64,000 nt of DNA from Bolinopsis microptera. Taxonomy: Eukaryota > Ctenophora > Tentaculata > Lobata > Bolinopsidae. The DNA is taken from the NCBI RefSeq assembly GCF_026151205.1, contig NC_087072.1:2065375-2129374 (forward strand), given 5' to 3'. Positions 11,316 to 22,300 of the stretch are shown in pieces. Below the pieces are notes generated by a model. It saw nothing but the letters and a program-made list of their open reading frames with translations. It had not been told where the DNA came from and did not search any database. Position numbers and translations under genes: made by a program. Position 1 is the first letter of the stretch. Each line of letters begins with the position of its first letter.

Positions 11316-11842
11316 GTAATCTAATGTGGATAGCACGAGATACATTTAATCGAGGTAGAGTCCACAATGATTGACTTTTTATAGTCCATAAGTCAATATT
11401 ATTCAAATTCAGTTATGTAAGAGTAGCCGTAATATTTCAGAATATTTTGCTTCATTATTTACATCATTTCTTATCAATATCACAAAAAGTCCTTCAAATC
11501 GTGATTATGAAAATTGACATACGTTGCATGCCAAATATCTCTGATATTTGGGATACGTAACATGTATCAACTATATTCGGCGGAACAACATGTTTATGAA
11601 CATGTTTATGAACATGATAGCCTGAGGTCCCCAGGCCAGGTAAAGTAATCTAATGTGGATAGCACGAGATACATTTAATCGAGGTAGAGTCCACAATGAT
11701 TGACTTTTTATAGTCCATAAGTCAATATTATTCAAATTCAGTTATGTAAGAGTAGCCGTAATATTTCAGAATATTTTGCTTCATTATTTACATCATTTCT
11801 TATCAATATCACAAAAAGTCCTTCAAATCGTGATTATGAAAA
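11243..11842. repeat. Direct duplication, ~271 bp, offset 329 bp
   Basis: The segments 11243-11513 and 11572-11842 are almost identical, starting TATATTCGGCGG and ending GATTATGAAAATT, with 58 bp between them. The start overlaps the right arm of the foldback element, so the duplication happened after that insertion. The identity is high enough to call it recent. Confidence 0.8.
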
Positions 11843-12745
11843 TTTCAAAAGTAATCCAAATATCATTGACTGTTTAAGTTTAACTTCAGTCAAAAAGTCA
11901 AATTACAAGTTCGTTTCGCCCAAGTACATACATAATTATAACTATAAGTACGATCGTCAAAATATCACGTTAGCTTTACTTGTTTCCTGGACAGTTTATT
12001 TGGCTTTAGTTACTTTTTCTAAGTCTATGTCTCTTCGCCATATTTTCAAGAAAAATTATTCAAAATATCCTGTCAGCGTATGGAAAACCTTGATTCACGA
12101 TGTCAATCCTTCGCCGATCTGCATACGTGTGGTTGCATCGCGCTACAAGGAAAACCTTATTGAAACCATACAATTGCATGCAGCGTACGCAGTACGAAGA
12201 TGTAAGAATTTTACAAGGTGCTAAATCGGTAGATTGATAAATACATCGACTGATTGGTTAAATCAAAATGTACTGAAAACGAGATTACCACAATAATAGC
12301 GGTTAGTCTTGTTATAAAATACAGAGTATTGATGAGGGATTTTATAATGAATTGCACATTTGCATTGCATTGTTGATTGTAGACGATAATATACGTCCAT
12401 AACAAGAGTAATTCCAAAACATAAGTCACTTCGGGGGCCTCGATACACCCTGAATATATATTTAGAAACTGGGTATCGGGCGTTGACCGACAACCAACTG
12501 AAATCAGGAGTTGTATTGCACTAGAAACCTACATGATGATAATGGCCGGATGTTCGGGTATGCAGCAGTGCACCAGATTCAAATTACAAACGTGACTAAA
12601 CCTCCTGAGTAATTATGTCACCAGCAAATGGTTTCACATTTGACCCTGTGAACATTTTCCGTGTTAGATTATAAACCACTGTCATTTGTACAGACCTTTG
12701 ATTTTAACAGTACAGATATCATTGTTGTGTGCCTTTACAGCGATA
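11843..12745. other. Intergenic region and probable 5' UTR of the TSP1 gene
   Basis: I see no supported gene. A possible splice acceptor TGCCTTTACAG ends at 12740, six bases before the ATG of the next gene, so that gene may have a 5' UTR intron. The short open frames here have no recognisable content. Confidence 0.4.
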
Positions 12746-14521
12746 ATGAAGATAACTTGTAACATTTGTCTGCTCGTCCTGGTCGTGCTCGTAAGTTCAA
12801 TCAGGGCAGAGCAGGATTGTCTGACAGCAGAGTGGGAGGGGTGGACATCATGTGTGGAGACTGGTATTGACTTCCTGCACACACAAGGTGTGGGCAAGTT
12901 ATCTAGAAATAGGAGCAGGTTAGGCGGTAAACACTGCCTCAGACAGGATCTGACCGAGACAAAACTGTGTGTTTTTAATGACAGCTCTGACGACAATACT
13001 GAGCCGGATGAAAGTGGTGAGCAAGTAGACGGAGCGGGTGAGAAGAAACCACGTACTGAAGACGGAGGGGATGAGAATAAACCACGTACTGAAGACGGAG
13101 GGGATGAGAATAAACCACGTACTGAAGACGGAGGGGATGAGAATAAACCACGTACTGAAGACGGAGGGGATGAGAAGAAACCACGTACTGAAGACGGAGG
13201 GGATGAGAAAAAACCACGTACTGAAGACGGAGGGGATGAGAAGAAACCACGTACTGAAGACGGAGGGGATGAGAAAAAACCACGTACTGAAGACGGAGGG
13301 GATGAGAAAAAACCACGTACTGAAGACGGAGGGGATGAGAAGAAACCACGTACTGAAGACGGAGGGGATGAGAAGAAACCACGTACTGAAGACGGAGGGG
13401 ATGAGAAGAAACCACGTACTGAAGACGGAGGGGATGAGAAGAAACCACGTACTGAAGACGGAGGGGATGAGAAGAAACCACGTACTGAAGACGGAGGGGA
13501 TGAGAAGAAACCACGTACTGAAGACGGAGGGGATGAGAAGAAACCACGTACTGAAGACGGAGGGGATGAGAAGAAACCACGTACTGAAGACGGAGGGGAT
13601 GAGAAGAAACCACGTACTGAAGACGGAGGGGATGAGAAGAAACCACGTACTGAAGACGGAGGGGATGAGAAGAAACCACGTACTGAAGACGGAGGGGATG
13701 AGAAGAAACCACGTACTGAAGACGGAGGGGATGAGAAGAAACCACGTACTGAAGACGGAGGGGATGAGAAAAAACCACGTACTGAAGACGGAGGGGATGA
13801 GAAAAAACCACGTACTGAAGACGGAGGGGATGAGAAGAAACCACGTACTGAAGACGGAGGGGATGAGAAGAAACCACGTACTGAAGACGGAGGGGATGAG
13901 AATAAACCACGTACTGAAGACGGAGGGGAGGAGAATAAACCACGTACTGAAGACGGAGGGGATGAGAAGAAACCACGTACTGAAGACGGAGGGGATGAGA
14001 ATAAACCACGTACTGAAGACGGAGGGGATGAGAAGAAACCACGTACTGAAGACGGAGGGGATGAGAATAAACCACGTACTGAAGACGGAGGGGATGAGAA
14101 TAAACCACGTACTGAAGACGGAGGGGATGAGAATAAACCACGTACAGGAAAAGACGGCGGTTCGACTGCAGAAGACCCGGACCAGGAGCATTTATCAGAC
14201 GACAGAACGGAGAGAAGAGTGTTCATCACTCTGTTGTCAGTAGCCACAGCACTCCTCACCACAGGGGGAGTGGTCGGAGCTGTAATCATCAGACAGCACA
14301 AGACTCTCCAGAGGCGTCACAAGATACTGGTCATGACTAAAGAGAGGATACGCCTGATAGATGGGAAGAAGTTGGAAGTGAAGAGGTCGAGTAGTATGTT
14401 TTGTGGTTTAGGACCTCAGTTCACAGTTCAAAACCCAGTCTATGAAGAGGAGGATGAGGAGGAGGAGTGGGTCAGGGCTTCCACCTTCCCTACCGGACAA
14501 CTTAAACTTCAATCAAACTAG
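12746..14521 (+). CDS. TSP1-domain type I membrane protein with a 33-copy acidic/basic repeat stalk (591 aa)
   Basis: The ATG at 12746 is chosen because it opens a clear signal peptide (ITCNICLLVLVVLVSSIRA). Residues 25-80 fit a thrombospondin type-1 repeat: AEWEGWTSC, an arginine pair RNRSR, and spaced Cys ending KLC. Then come 33 complete copies and one partial copy of an 11-residue unit DEKKPRTEDGG (variants DENK, EENK), a highly charged, presumably unstructured stalk. A helix VFITLLSVATALLTTGGVVGAVII follows. The cytoplasmic tail of about 85 residues carries basic patches and NPVYEEEDEEEEW, an NPxY endocytosis or PTB-binding motif beside an acidic cluster. One exon encodes everything. It is probably a surface adhesion or matrix-binding protein whose stalk length varies between alleles. 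No ortholog recognised. Confidence 0.8.
   Translation: MKITCNICLLVLVVLVSSIRAEQDCLTAEWEGWTSCVETGIDFLHTQGVGKLSRNRSRLGGKHCLRQDLTETKLCVFNDSSDDNTEPDESGEQVDGAGEKKPRTEDGGDENKPRTEDGGDENKPRTEDGGDENKPRTEDGGDEKKPRTEDGGDEKKPRTEDGGDEKKPRTEDGGDEKKPRTEDGGDEKKPRTEDGGDEKKPRTEDGGDEKKPRTEDGGDEKKPRTEDGGDEKKPRTEDGGDEKKPRTEDGGDEKKPRTEDGGDEKKPRTEDGGDEKKPRTEDGGDEKKPRTEDGGDEKKPRTEDGGDEKKPRTEDGGDEKKPRTEDGGDEKKPRTEDGGDEKKPRTEDGGDEKKPRTEDGGDEKKPRTEDGGDEKKPRTEDGGDENKPRTEDGGEENKPRTEDGGDEKKPRTEDGGDENKPRTEDGGDEKKPRTEDGGDENKPRTEDGGDENKPRTEDGGDENKPRTGKDGGSTAEDPDQEHLSDDRTERRVFITLLSVATALLTTGGVVGAVIIRQHKTLQRRHKILVMTKERIRLIDGKKLEVKRSSSMFCGLGPQFTVQNPVYEEEDEEEEWVRASTFPTGQLKLQSN
13037..14143 (+). repeat. Coding minisatellite, 33-bp unit, 33 full copies plus a partial
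   Basis: The unit encodes DEKKPRTEDGG. Copies differ almost only at the fourth codon (AAG, AAA or AAT), with one GAT to GAG change at about 13928. AAT variants cluster at both ends and AAA/AAG variants in the middle, as expected when arrays expand from the inside. Since 33 is a multiple of 3 and the unit lacks stops in several frames, long spurious frames exist on both strands. Confidence 0.98.
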
Positions 14522-16350
14522 CCGGGCTATTAACAAATACTGTTAACGTTCCAACCGGAAAACCTATACATCAATCGACCAGTAGAGAAATTTATTGATG
14601 AGACTATAAACCCTTTGTTAGTTTGTTTTCACGTTTATCGTATAATAGACAATAACGTGTTTTACAATTAGATTTAGATTTATTACTTTATCGTGGCGGT
14701 ATAACACGGTGCATGCGATTTATTCAAATGTTTAATTCCTTTTGATATATGTTATTACAATGGACAAAAAGCTTGGCGAAAGCCGATCAGGTTTTTCTAG
14801 AATTACCTTGTTTTATCAATTTTTCGATAAAGAAACTAGAATTAGGGTTAGGAAATCACTTATATGTTTTACCATTTGTTGTGGCCGTACCGCCAGGCGG
14901 TAAATGTTAAACAGGCAATTTAACAGGCTTAATTCTGTAAATTATCTATTAAAGTTGTCGTTAAACTTTAACACGAATTATGATTTAACCAAATTTTTCT
15001 AAATCATCAAGGAAATATTGATAGATATTAACCACCCAATGGGGTACACGGGTTTCTAAAGTGCTTGTTAAAAGAGAAAACGTGTTGAAAAGGTATCTAA
15101 CAAGGCATGCAGGGCTAGGCCCCGCCTCCCACAAGAGGCATGTCCCTGGGCTAGCAGACAATCTCTAAGAAGTAGAAGGAAACTGTTTTTTGTTGCCAAT
15201 TATGACAGACTACACGGTGTACACACCATGGTTACACACCATGGTTACACAATACACACCATGGTTACACACCATAATGGCCCGTCACATACAGTCACAC
15301 AGTCAGCTCAGAAAGTCGAGTTGAGAAAACGTGACTTTATCCTGAAAAAGCAGGCGCGGCCTCCTTAGAAGTAATAAAATTAAAGACATCACACACTTCA
15401 CCAAAAGTTTGTAACTAAGGCTTCCACTTGACGTGCTGAACTGCATTATTATATGCAGCAGCATATAATGCGAAAAACGCATACTATGCTGCGTTGAAAC
15501 GCCATGCCTATGAGTTTAGAGCTTTTCCGTTTTATTGAAAATGCATTACGTTGTCTAACTTTAGGATTCAATATACCTTACCTTCGATGCGATTTATGAA
15601 AATTAATTGGTATTGAAGAGGCTGGTAGCTATCAGTCTTGTGGGTTATCAATTTTCCTTAGGTTATTTGGTTATCTTTATCGGTCGGAATATCCCAGTAT
15701 CCCACAATTTTATAGCTCTTTAGTCGACCAGCTCTATGGTGTAAAGTGTAAACTCTCGCTTTCACTCTGAATCTAATAGAAGCAATGAATGAGCAGGTCA
15801 CAGAAGTTTACTAAATCCCCTGAAATTTGTTGTAAATGTAAATAAAAGGTGCAGTGTACGGCTAGTGCGGGTAGTTTGGACAGTGTACGGGTCCCGCCCT
15901 ATAAGTGATAATGATATAGCTTACTTCCCGAAACTAAACCGACCACTTATCCCTTCTAAATTAATGAAACATCCTGAAAATGGGAGAGAGATGTAGCAGG
16001 CAGTTCCCTCTAATAAAGTTCGACACACTATGTAGTTATATTTAGCTGCTGTTTAACAAACAACTTAATCTGATTTGATTACTACAAAAAGTTATGCATC
16101 TCCTTCTAATGGTCAACACTTTTCCCCGGCACTGTCAGTCTGAACACAGCCTAGTATCGTTTCATTATCTTATTGTGCTATAACCAGTCACTTGCTGCGG
16201 TCAGTCGCCAGACAAGGTCTATTGTCTAGTAACCCGTAGTAACCGATGGTTGTCTAGTAACCGGTGGTAACCCGTAGTAACCGGTGGTTGTAACCGGTGG
16301 TTGTCTAGTAACCCGTGACCGGACCCGTATTTCAGCCATGGCAGTATAAA
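14522..16350. other. Intergenic; short tandem repeats near 15.2 kb and 16.2 kb
   Basis: No gene is seen. 15215-15280 holds three to four copies of an ACACACCATGGTT motif. 16215-16320 holds irregular repeats of TAGTAACCGGTGGTTG ending just before the next gene. The interval between is AT-rich with no open frame of note. Confidence 0.5.
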
Positions 16351-19300
16351 ATGCCACGCACGCCCCCACTCTTGCTCCTATGCACACTAACGGCATGGAC
16401 TGCCATGGCCAAGCCCAAAGGTAGGATTCAGATGGTAGGATTCAGATGATTTACAATTTAAGTGAACAAAATTATTGATATCGATAAAATGAATATGAGT
16501 AATCGCTACTGGAAGATGATCCATAATTAAGGCAATTTTTAGCAGATAGCTGTTGTTAAACTAAATAGGAAGTATTACGAGGAATAAATATTTTAAACTG
16601 CAATTATTTGGTCAGCATTCGTTAGAGGGGTTGAAGAGGAGAGACGCTCTCTCGCAGGTAATGGGGGTCTGTGCCACAATGCACTCGGTAAGTCAACATT
16701 TATTATTTATTCTCTTTATTTCATGAAGAAAAAAACAAAACGACTGACGAGCCGTTGTGACAAAACTCAGTGGAATTGGCAGAATTGACTAGATTTAAGT
16801 ACTAGTAGGCAATAGGCATGTATAATTGTTATCTTAATTAGAAACAGGTCTCAAACTATCGGAAGTCGGAGTCCTTCTTTCGAGTATAGCACGTACAGTA
16901 GTCTAGTAATACCCAGAAGTTCAAGAATTCTCAAATTACATTCACTACGTTTGCTGTTATCGTATTTTGATGGCGCTAAAAGCCACGCTTGACAACTTCT
17001 CCCATTTTAACATGTCTAAATGTAGGTTATCGCAGTTTCGCCCTAAAACATTGTTTATTCTCTGCACTGTATTGTGTTTTCGAAATGCAGGTGAATGATT
17101 TATTTGAATGATTGAAGAGTCTTTTGAAGGTTGGTTCGAGTGACACATTTGATTATTTTAATTTTAGTGATAACTCGTTTTAGAAACACAAATTTGAGAT
17201 AAATCTTATCATAATACTATTTCTATTTCAGATGTTTACGCAACGAAAGGTAAGAAACCAGATTTAATGAACTTCTGCCACAAACCATACATGTTACAAT
17301 ACATATTACATGTAAACTTTAACATACCATGCACTTGTTTGTATAGTAGTCGCGGATTTTTATTTGATTTGTTACCTTCAGGGCAAATAATCGTCGAAAA
17401 ACTTTACTTGTAATTGCCTTTATCTTAGTGAATTTAGAGAACACTTAACAAAGACATGCTACAGACTTATTTTGAAATTGAAAGCGCTATAAATCTTGTA
17501 GAGCAGTAGGAGTCAACAAATAACTTTGCAGAGTGTAACGTTGAAGGTGATAATTGTAGAAAGACGGGCAAGTGTCGTCTTGACAACGCTGGTTACGTCT
17601 GCTGCTGTGACTTCTGTTCCCGGAGATCCCTAAATAAGGTAATAAGATCCCTCCAAAATCCAAATGTAAAAGACCCCCCCTTACCCACAAGACCCCAATA
17701 GCATACTCTAATAATACACTTAATACAAATTAATAATGATTAGTAATAATAATTAGTAAAAATAATCAGTAATAATTAGTAAAAATTAATAATAATTAGT
17801 AACACTTCACCAGCTTCCTTCAGTGGTTACTCAACACTCAGTTATTCATTATTGCATATCAACTGCTGAATATTTGTGATAGTGCATTGATTTTCCATTC
17901 TCCCTCTAGTCGACTAACTTCTGTGGAGATAACGGCGTAACGTACACCACGCTATGTGAATACCGACGGGAACAGTGTGAGACAAACACATCTATCAAGA
18001 TACTCTACAAGGGGCAATGTAGTGAGTAGAAGTTCACTTTTTACTACACTCCTTAATTCACACAATTTAGTGAGTAGTAGTTCACTTTTTACTTCACCCC
18101 TTAATTCACACAATTTAGTGAGTAGTACTTCACTTTTTACTTCACTCCTTAATTCACACAATTTAGTGAGTAGTACTTCACTTTTTACTTCACTCCTTAA
18201 TTCACACAATTTAGTGAGTAGTACTTCACTTTTTACTCCACTCTTTAATTCACACAATTTAGTGAGTAGTACTTCACTTTTTACTTCACTCCTTAATTCA
18301 CACAATTTAGTGAGTAGTACTTCACTTTTTACTTCACTCCTTAATTCACACAATTTAGTGAGTAGTACTTCACTTTTTACTCCACTCCTTAATTCACACA
18401 ATTTAGTGAGTAGTAGTTCTTTTTTACTCCACTCCTTAATTCACACAATTTAGTGAGTAGTACTTCACTTTTTACTCCACTCCTTAATTCACACAATGTA
18501 GTGAGTAGTAGTTCACTTTTTACTTCACCCCTTAATTCACACAATTTAGTGAGTAGTACTTCACTTTTTACTTCACCCCTTAATTCACACAATTTAGTGA
18601 GTAGTAGTTCACTTTTTACTTCACCCCTTAATTCACACAATTTAGTGAGTAGTACTTCACTTTTTACTCCACTCCTTAATTCACACAATGTAGTGAGTAG
18701 TAGTTCACTTTTTACTCTACTCCTTAATTCACACAATTTAGTGAGTAGTACTTCACTTTTTACTTCACTCCTTAATTCACACAATTTAGTGAGTAGTAGT
18801 TCCAGAGTTGAAAAATACGTGAGATAATTTTTTAAATACGCCGTATTTTGCGTATTTTTGCTTAGAAATAAAATACGTCAAAAATACGCTAAAATACGTT
18901 TTTCTTGAAATTTCATTCAAAGACTAAAGTTATGTCATTCGTTTGCATTTTTTTCAGACACATTTCTATTTAACTTCAACGCTTTAATGCTTTGGTATAG
19001 CACGTGCCCAGTACTCTGAAGTCATATGCGAGGTGAAAAACGACAGAGCTATGCGAGTTTTGATAAAATCGTAAATTTATATAAAGCAATAGTACTAATT
19101 ATTTTATTGGAGCTATCAATGGTACAATAACACTTATTACGTATTTTATTCAACGAAAATAAAATACGCCGTATTTAACGTATTTTTGATATTTTATAAA
19201 ATTCGTAAAATACGTATTTTTCAACTCTGAGTAGTTCACTTTTTACTCCACTCCTTAATTCACACAATTTAGTGAGTAGTAGTTCACTTTTTACTCCACT

Positions 19301-22300
19301 CCTTAATTCACACAATTTAGTGAGTAGTAGTTCACTTTTTACTCCACTCCTTAATTCACACAATTTAGTGAGTAGTACTTCACTTTTTACTTCACCCCTT
19401 AATTCACACAATTTAGTGAGTAGTAGTTCACTTTTTACTTCACTCCTTAATTCACACAATTTAGTGAGTAGTAGTTCACTTTTTACTCCACTCTTTAATT
19501 CACACAATTTAGTGAGTAGTACTTCACTTTTTACTTCACTCCTTAATTCACACAATGTAGTGAGTAGTACTTCACTTTTTACTCTACTCCTTAATTCACA
19601 CAATTTAGTGAGTAGTACTTCACTTTTTACTCCACCCCTTAATTCACACAATTTAGTGAGTAGTACTTCACTTTTGCTCCACTCCTTAATTCACACAATT
19701 TAGTGAGTAGTAGTTCACTTTTTACTTCACTTCTTAATTCACACAATTTAGTGAGTAGTACTTCACTTATTACTCCACTTCTTAATTCACACAATTTAGT
19801 GAGTAGTACTTCACTTTTTACTTCACTCTTTAATTCACACAATTTAGTGAGTAGTAGTTCACTTTTTACTTCACTCCTTAATTTACACAATTTAGTCAGT
19901 AGTAGTTCACCTTTTACTTCACTCCTCAATTCACACAATTTAGTGAGTAGTACTTCACTTTTTACTTCACTCCTTAATTCACACAATTTAGTGAGTAGTA
20001 CTTCACTATTTAGTTTACAAACTTCACTTAGGGGTCGTTCAATATTACGTAATCAGCCGAGGGGGGGGGGGGGGGGGGTTCAAATGATTACGCTGTAATT
20101 TTGACACAATAGCTGTGTATTAAACTAATTACCAATTACCGAGGGGGGGGGGGGGTAGAAATTGTTCAAAAAGTGATTACATAATATGTGAACGACCCCT
20201 TAACACAATTTAGTTTAAAGTAGTAGTTCACTTTTGCTCTCCATCCCAGCGACCCGACCTCATGTTATGTATGCATATTATATACAGACCCTCGTTGTTG
20301 ATGAAATAGATTGGGCATATAAATAAAGTAGATTGGCAGTGAAGAATTAAATGATAGAATGTTAGTTGCCCCAGATGAGACCTGCGCTAAAAGAAGATAC
20401 GAGACCCTACTCAGACAAGCTACTGGAATGATGTCAGATGGTTATGTTCCCAAGGTATTTACATGTAAACTCGTTAAATACAACATTTTGCTTGTTCTGA
20501 CACAATGGTGCACATCAATATCCCAGAAATATTAAACAAATTTCAAGCTGTTTAATTTTAATCATACATAAAAGAAATGCCCTTGTGTTTGAAGCAGTGG
20601 TGTAACGTTGCCTGTTGGCGCCCCCCTGCCGAAAAAAGCGCCCCCCTGTTGGCGCCCCCTCCCCTTTTGGTGCCCCTCCCTAAAATTGAACAAATTAGGT
20701 GATTTTAGAGAATACGCCGGTAAAATCTCTAAAAAAGTGTGTATCTAAAGCAAAACGCGCAGTTTTGCTTGTACTTTAGTTAAGTTTTCGAAATTGTCCC
20801 ACATTCAAACGACGATTTGGCGCCCCCCTAAGACGGCGCCCCCCTGCACAGTGGGGTCAGCAGGGCCTTTCGTTACGCCACTGGTTTGAAGTAAGCTCTG
20901 ATCCCAGTGCCTGGAAAGCAACATGAACCTGTACGCGCTGACCCAGTGCAACATGACGGATGGTTTGCAGTGTTGGTGTGTCATGCCTGACACCAACAAC
21001 AATATAACTCAGCCCAGGCCTGTCAGCCAGGAGGAGGACCTCAATTGTGGTAGGTTATTTAAAACAGGACATTCTTTTTCGTGACTCTAAAGTAAAGTAA
21101 AGTAAAGTAAAATTTATGGCATCACATCATCACACATGTCTACAAAATATCATCGCACTGTGTGAAAAAATATATAATAAATATTTCTCCACCAACATTA
21201 ATTAATTATCAAATACAATATTTTAAAACAATATTATCAAAAACATTATCCTATTTTAAAAACTTCCCAGTGGAATAAAGATTTATAAAACGCTTCTTTG
21301 CCACATAAGGATGGAACCAAAGATAATTGTTATGTTTCTCTTTATTACTGACATAACTGGCTCCTTCAATTCTTACTAAAACTTCATTAGAAACATTCCA
21401 AAAAAAGCAACCATTTGTAATACTTTTAGAAATCATATCTTTCTTAAATACTTCTAATTTAACTTTAAAACCTAAAACTGTCAGAGTTCTTGACGTCCGG
21501 AGGGAGTTTGTTCCAATATGGAATAACTCGCTCCGGGAGAAAAGACTTCTGGATATTCTTGACCTTTGTCACACTTTTACTACATCTATTGGATGAAACC
21601 AGATTAAGACCTCATCTGCTTGGTCTGAACAAGTCTGAACCATCAATTACCTTATTCTAAGAATATTAAGAGGCTTATTTTGACAATTTGAGAAATTTCA
21701 CAAAGTTCACCAATATCTCCCCTGGTTTTGTAAGGCTATCAAAACACTGTTAACTGTTAACTAAAGTTTATCTGGGAAACTGTAAGCTTAGAAACAATAA
21801 CCGGCTCCTAACAACAGAACAGGAGATGAAGATAGCCATGTTGAGTTGTGACCCCTGCAAGATAGTGAAGGAGGTGTTCAAAGCGTTCCCTGGAGCCAAC
21901 AACTACGACATCTACGTGGCTAAGAAAATAGAGAACACTCGGAGAATCACCAGAACACACGAACCCAGGAGGTTATTAAATATTTTAAACTTTCGGTCGA
22001 TCATGAAATCGTCTATTTTCGAGAAATCACGTGGTGCTCACCTTCAACAATCCAATGTGCAACATTCTGTTCATATCTTAAAACCTTATATAAAAACACT
22101 TGTATACCCTCAGTGACGTTGGTATTGCGAGAAAGTTGTTTAAGAGTTTCGACTACTCTAGAGACAACTTCCTGTCCTCTGGGGAGCTAGATATCATAGC
22201 CCGCTGGCTGGTTAGTCGTCTTAATAAACTGTAGGAGCATTATGTGTGTTATAGCCCGCTGGCTGGTTAGTCGTCTTCACCTTTAGTTAGTCGTCTTAAT

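Noticed and set aside
11998-12224. 74-residue plus-strand frame
   Set aside because: No recognisable motif, no splice context, ordinary for chance in this stretch.
12682-14301. Minus-strand and alternative-frame ORFs of 388-539 residues over the TSP1 gene
   Set aside because: They are shadows of the 33-bp repeat. Only the plus frame from 12746 has a signal peptide, domain, helix and tail outside the repeat.
16342-16350. TATA box (GTATAAAA) as promoter of the SMOC-like gene
   Set aside because: It abuts the ATG directly, leaving no room for a transcription start 25-30 bases downstream within the 5' UTR, so it is probably chance.
17952-20098. Long open frames on both strands with 16-residue repeats (SSTSLFTSLLNSHNLV type and its reverse)
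   Set aside because: They are translations of the 48-bp intronic array, open only because 48 is divisible by 3. The strand and frame carry no independent coding signal.
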